From assembly GCF_030433715.1 (NCBI RefSeq), contig NZ_JAROCC010000008.1, forward strand, positions 116,363-180,362: DNA of 64,000 nucleotides, read 5' to 3'. Source of the DNA: Sporosarcina highlanderae (GTDB taxonomy: Bacteria > Bacillota > Bacilli > Bacillales_A > Planococcaceae). Shown here piece by piece: positions 61,614-64,000 of the stretch (within the stretch, counting starts at the first letter, position 1; each line of letters opens with the position of its first letter). The notes below the pieces were generated by a model. That model saw only the letters and a program-made list of their open reading frames with translations. It was not told the DNA's origin and did not search any database. Both the position numbers and the translations under genes were made by a program.

Positions 61614-61620
61614 AGGTACC
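61607..61620. repeat. Isolated repeat end supplying a stop codon
   Basis: ATTGTAAAGGTACC directly at the end of the AI-2E-type gene; the TAA at 61611-61613 is the stop codon. Confidence 0.5.
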
Positions 61621-61625
61621 GTAAA

Positions 61626-61656
61626 AAAACACCAGCCGGGGATGGCTGGTGTTTTA
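61626..61656. terminator. Bidirectional terminator
   Basis: AAAACACCAGCC / GGCTGGTGTTTT between two convergent genes; T-runs on both strands. Confidence 0.88.
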
Positions 61657-62550
61657 TATTTGCTTTCTAATTCGTAATAGATTCGAACCGAGTTCATTCA
61701 ATATAATAGCAACTAATATGATCACCGTCCCCACCCACTGCAACGGCGTTACCAATTCCGAAAGGATTGCGCTTGCTAATAGAATCGTAATCGGCAATTC
61801 AATAGACGTTAATATATTCGCGATTCCGCCCGAAATCAGAGGTGCGCCCATCGCGTAAAACAGTGGTGGAAGGACTGCTCCGAATAATGAAACCCCGATG
61901 CCAACCATTATCAACTTCCCGTCCAACGGCAGTACCGTTGAAATATCGCGCATGAACAGAACAAGTACCATGATGGTTGACCCAGTCACCATTATCGAGC
62001 TTCGCGCCAAAGCGTCCACATTCACAGCTACTTTTCCACTGAAAAATATAAAGCCGGCATACGTGAATGCAGAAAGGATACCGAATACAAACCCTTTGAT
62101 AGGCAGCCCCTGAATGTCCCCGTTAATAATATTCGAGGCGAAAAACACCCCTACCAGAATTAAGATAATAGATAGGATTGTAATGGGGGCAGGGGTTACT
62201 TTACTGAAAACCCACTCCAAAATGATGCCAATCCATATGAATTGGAACATGAGGATGATTGCCAATGAGGCCGGTAGATATTGCATGGAAGCATAATAAA
62301 AGATCGTCGTCAATCCGATAAAGCAACCCGTCATCATGATCTGCATAATGTTTTTCTTTGTAACACCTTTGAAGTTAGAACGTCTGATTAATGCAATAGA
62401 CCATATTAAGATAAAAGAAATCAGCATTTGAAGAATTGTAATTTGACCAAGTGAGTAGCCATAACTAAACCCCAACTTTGCGAATATCGGTGTAAATCCG
62501 AAACAGGCAGCCCCTATTAATACATATAGAATCCCCTTATTAAATTTCAT
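61654..62550 (-). CDS. EamA-family (DMT) transporter
   Basis: 298 residues with ten membrane segments in two EamA repeats (about 5-135 and 145-285); start MKFNKGILYVLIGAACFGFTPIFAKLGF, second repeat beginning IKGFVFGILSAFTYAGFIFFSGK. Members export amino acids or other metabolites. The ATG follows AAGGAGG. It is divergent from cidA/lrgB with a 205-base gap. The substrate is unknown. Confidence 0.88.
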   Translation of the reverse strand: MKFNKGILYVLIGAACFGFTPIFAKLGFSYGYSLGQITILQMLISFILIWSIALIRRSNFKGVTKKNIMQIMMTGCFIGLTTIFYYASMQYLPASLAIILMFQFIWIGIILEWVFSKVTPAPITILSIILILVGVFFASNIINGDIQGLPIKGFVFGILSAFTYAGFIFFSGKVAVNVDALARSSIMVTGSTIMVLVLFMRDISTVLPLDGKLIMVGIGVSLFGAVLPPLFYAMGAPLISGGIANILTSIELPITILLASAILSELVTPLQWVGTVIILVAIILNELGSNLLRIRKQI

Positions 62551-62755
62551 TATGAAAATACCTCCTTGATGCTTGAAACCAACTGTCCTATTATATCATG
62601 AATGAGAAAAACAGCATGAAGAATTGTAAAATATCAAAACGAATGTTATTATAATTTGTTGGTGTTTTGATTTTAGATTAATCAAGACCAACAACATAGT
62701 GATTAATTTATAAAGGAAGTGGAGTTGTTTTTAAATAAGGGAGGAACAACACATC

Positions 62756-63160
62756 ATGAGAATTATTAACATTATCTTCCAGATCTGCATTTTATATATC
62801 TTTTCGTACATTGGAACTGTTCTTCAGAACTTTTTCCACCTAATCATCCCCGGCAGCATTATTGGCCTGTTACTCCTCTTCACATGTCTCTGTTTCAAAA
62901 TAGTTCCCGTAAAATGGATTGAAGATGGAGCGGGATTCGTACTTAGTATATTAATGCTGTTTTTCATCCCAACAACAGTCGGGATAATGAATTATTCTTC
63001 TTTACTTTCTTTTAATGGAGCATTATTCGTCCTTGCCGTTCTCTCAAGCACCATCATTTCCATCGCAATAACAGGGACAGCAGGTCAATTTTTCGAGAAA
63101 AAAGAAGAGAAAAGAAAGGATGATGATGAATGCAGCAAGCAGCACTCGCATTCTGCATGA
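62756..63160 (+). CDS. CidA/LrgA-family holin-like protein
   Basis: 134 residues, four membrane segments, family motif LIIPGSIIGLLLLF and FFIPTTVGIMNY, and a charged C-terminal tail (KKEEKRKDDDE). CidA/LrgA proteins form membrane oligomers linked to murein hydrolase control and, with LrgB, to export of pyruvate and other small acids. GGGAGG lies about eight bases before the ATG. The end overlaps the start of the lrgB-type gene by 31 bases, so the pair is co-translated. Confidence 0.9.
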   Translation: MRIINIIFQICILYIFSYIGTVLQNFFHLIIPGSIIGLLLLFTCLCFKIVPVKWIEDGAGFVLSILMLFFIPTTVGIMNYSSLLSFNGALFVLAVLSSTIISIAITGTAGQFFEKKEEKRKDDDECSKQHSHSA

Positions 63161-63822
63161 TTTTATTAACTGTCTTTGCCTATCTTGCAATGGTGAAACT
63201 ATATAAACGGTATTCGTTCTCCTTTTTAATACCCGTCTTAACTGGGACAACATTGATCATCATTGTCTTGTCGTTGTTCCAAATTCCATACGACACGTAT
63301 ATGGTTGGAGGGCAGTGGATCAGCTCCCTTTTAGGTCCATCAGTCGTCGCACTTGCCTACCCTCTCTATAAGCAACGCCATTTTTTACGCAATCACTTAC
63401 TCCCTATAATGGGAGGAGTGTTGGTTGGCGCCAGTTCCGGGATGGTCAGCGTCGCACTCATCGCCAAGCTCTTTGGGCTCAATCAAACCTTATCTCTGTC
63501 CCTTATCCCTAAATCCCTTACTACCCCAATTGCAATTGAAGTAGCAAATGGAGTAGGCGGAAATGCGTCACTGGCAATTGTCGGCGTTATGATCGCTGGA
63601 ATTTTCGGCGCAATCATCGCACCTACTATCTTTAAACTATTACGCATCCATAGCCCCCTTGGCAGAGGCATCGCGCTTGGCAGTGCTTCGCATGCGATCG
63701 GGACATCAAAAGCCGCTGAATACGGTGAACTCGCCTTTTCAATGAGCTCCGTCACAATGGCATTATGCGCAATCATCGGCTCCGTCCTTGGCCCCATTGT
63801 TGTGTGGGTGTTTTATATTTAA
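63130..63822 (+). CDS. LrgB/CidB-family membrane protein
   Basis: 230 residues with seven or eight membrane segments; motifs LGPSVVALAYPLYKQR, LSLIPKSLTTPIAIEVANGVGG and LGSASHAIGTSKAAEYGE are diagnostic for LrgB. It partners with the CidA/LrgA protein encoded just upstream in cell-lysis control or pyruvate transport. ATG 63130 follows AAAGGATGATGA. A strong terminator follows. No LytS/LytT or CidR regulator is within the window. Confidence 0.93.
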   Translation: MQQAALAFCMILLTVFAYLAMVKLYKRYSFSFLIPVLTGTTLIIIVLSLFQIPYDTYMVGGQWISSLLGPSVVALAYPLYKQRHFLRNHLLPIMGGVLVGASSGMVSVALIAKLFGLNQTLSLSLIPKSLTTPIAIEVANGVGGNASLAIVGVMIAGIFGAIIAPTIFKLLRIHSPLGRGIALGSASHAIGTSKAAEYGELAFSMSSVTMALCAIIGSVLGPIVVWVFYI

Positions 63823-63832
63823 GAATGCATGC

Positions 63833-63864
63833 AAAAAAGCACCGCGGATTGCGGTGCTTTTTTT
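63833..63864 (+). terminator. Terminator of the cidA/lrgB operon
   Basis: GCACCGC-ggatt-GCGGTGC then TTTTTTT. Confidence 0.9.
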
Positions 63865-63876
63865 GTAAAGGTACCC
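63863..63876. repeat. Isolated repeat end
   Basis: TTGTAAAGGTACCC directly after the terminator; no partner end seen up to the window edge. Confidence 0.45.
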
Positions 63877-63949
63877 ACTAGCGTTGCATAGATTCAATAA
63901 CTTTACTCATTTTGTATTTTATTCCAATTAGTTAATTTGAATAAATTAA

Positions 63950-63996
63950 AAAAAGAGAACAGGGCTGTAAGACGGCTCAGTTCCCTTTTTTTTACA
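63950..63996. terminator. Hairpin with T-runs on both sides at the right edge
   Basis: GAGAACaGGGC...GCtcaGTTCCC with AAAAAAA before and TTTTTTTT after. It probably ends a leftward gene that begins outside the window. Confidence 0.5.
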
Positions 63997-64000
63997 TTTT

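Noticed and set aside
416..61620. CRISPR-like interpretation of the recurring GGTACCTGTGCA motif
   Set aside because: Copies are kilobases apart, inverted within each unit and not separated by uniform spacers.
1..64000. tRNA, rRNA or prophage modules
   Set aside because: No cloverleaf-like or rRNA-like sequence and no phage structural or integrase genes were seen; the only mobile gene set is the IS3 element.

Overview
The window looks like chromosomal DNA of a low-to-mid GC Gram-positive bacterium of the order Bacillales, most likely a Planococcaceae relative (Sporosarcina/Lysinibacillus type). The reasons are strong AGGAGG-type ribosome binding sites with frequent TTG and GTG starts, Bacillus-type regulation (a GlpP antiterminator next to a glpD leader hairpin, and a CitS/CitT/YflP-like set), an SLH-anchored surface nucleotidase, a flagellin, CidA/LrgA-LrgB proteins and an IS3-family insertion sequence. 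The family assignment is an inference, because no rRNA or housekeeping marker is present.

Layout. 1-9 kb: the start of a PAS-domain regulator running off the left edge, a tiny phospholipase A2-like protein, and assorted singletons (pRiA4b ORF-3/SEC-C protein, lipoprotein, serine hydrolase, CPBP protease, small membrane proteins). 9-14.4 kb: a citrate-type two-component system with an orphan TctC receptor, a TauE permease and an MFS exporter. 14.5-20.1 kb: a complete leftward peptide/nickel-type ABC importer. 20.3-26.7 kb: aconitase with a divergent LysR regulator, an RraA-like protein, a lone flagellin and a cis-prenyltransferase. 27-32 kb: a 35-residue CxxC peptide, an unknown protein, and an M20 peptidase plus GltS pair facing a LysR gene broken by one in-frame stop. 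32-42 kb: a glycerol-phosphate region with glpD under a GlpP-type leader terminator, glpP, a HAD phosphatase, an Fbp/Phn-type ABC importer with an attenuator-like leader, and a large secreted glycerophosphodiesterase. 42-52.5 kb: an oligopeptide importer with an S9 peptidase and an M20D amidohydrolase, next to an unusual sensor-regulator; two of its promoters share one sequence box. 52.6-64 kb: a formamidase-like gene whose terminator is split by an IS3 element, decayed DNA, HtpX, an SLH 5'-nucleotidase, an AI-2E-type exporter, an EamA transporter and CidA/LrgB.

The most striking feature outside genes is a family of about 155-170 bp non-coding repeats. Their ends are inverted copies of AAAGGTACCTGTGCA / TGCACAGGTACCT. 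I find six copies (five essentially complete, one truncated) and at least three isolated ends. Copies sit directly upstream of genes. One appears to supply the -35 box of glpD, one adjoins the formamidase promoter, one is fused to a relic of a second glycerophosphodiesterase gene, and two bracket the SLH nucleotidase.

Functionally the window is about scavenging. Two peptide importers work with three peptidases; the glycerophosphodiesterase, ABC importer, HAD and GlpD could form a route from exported phosphodiesters to dihydroxyacetone phosphate; and citrate sensing sits near aconitase. No CRISPR array, rRNA, tRNA or prophage was seen.
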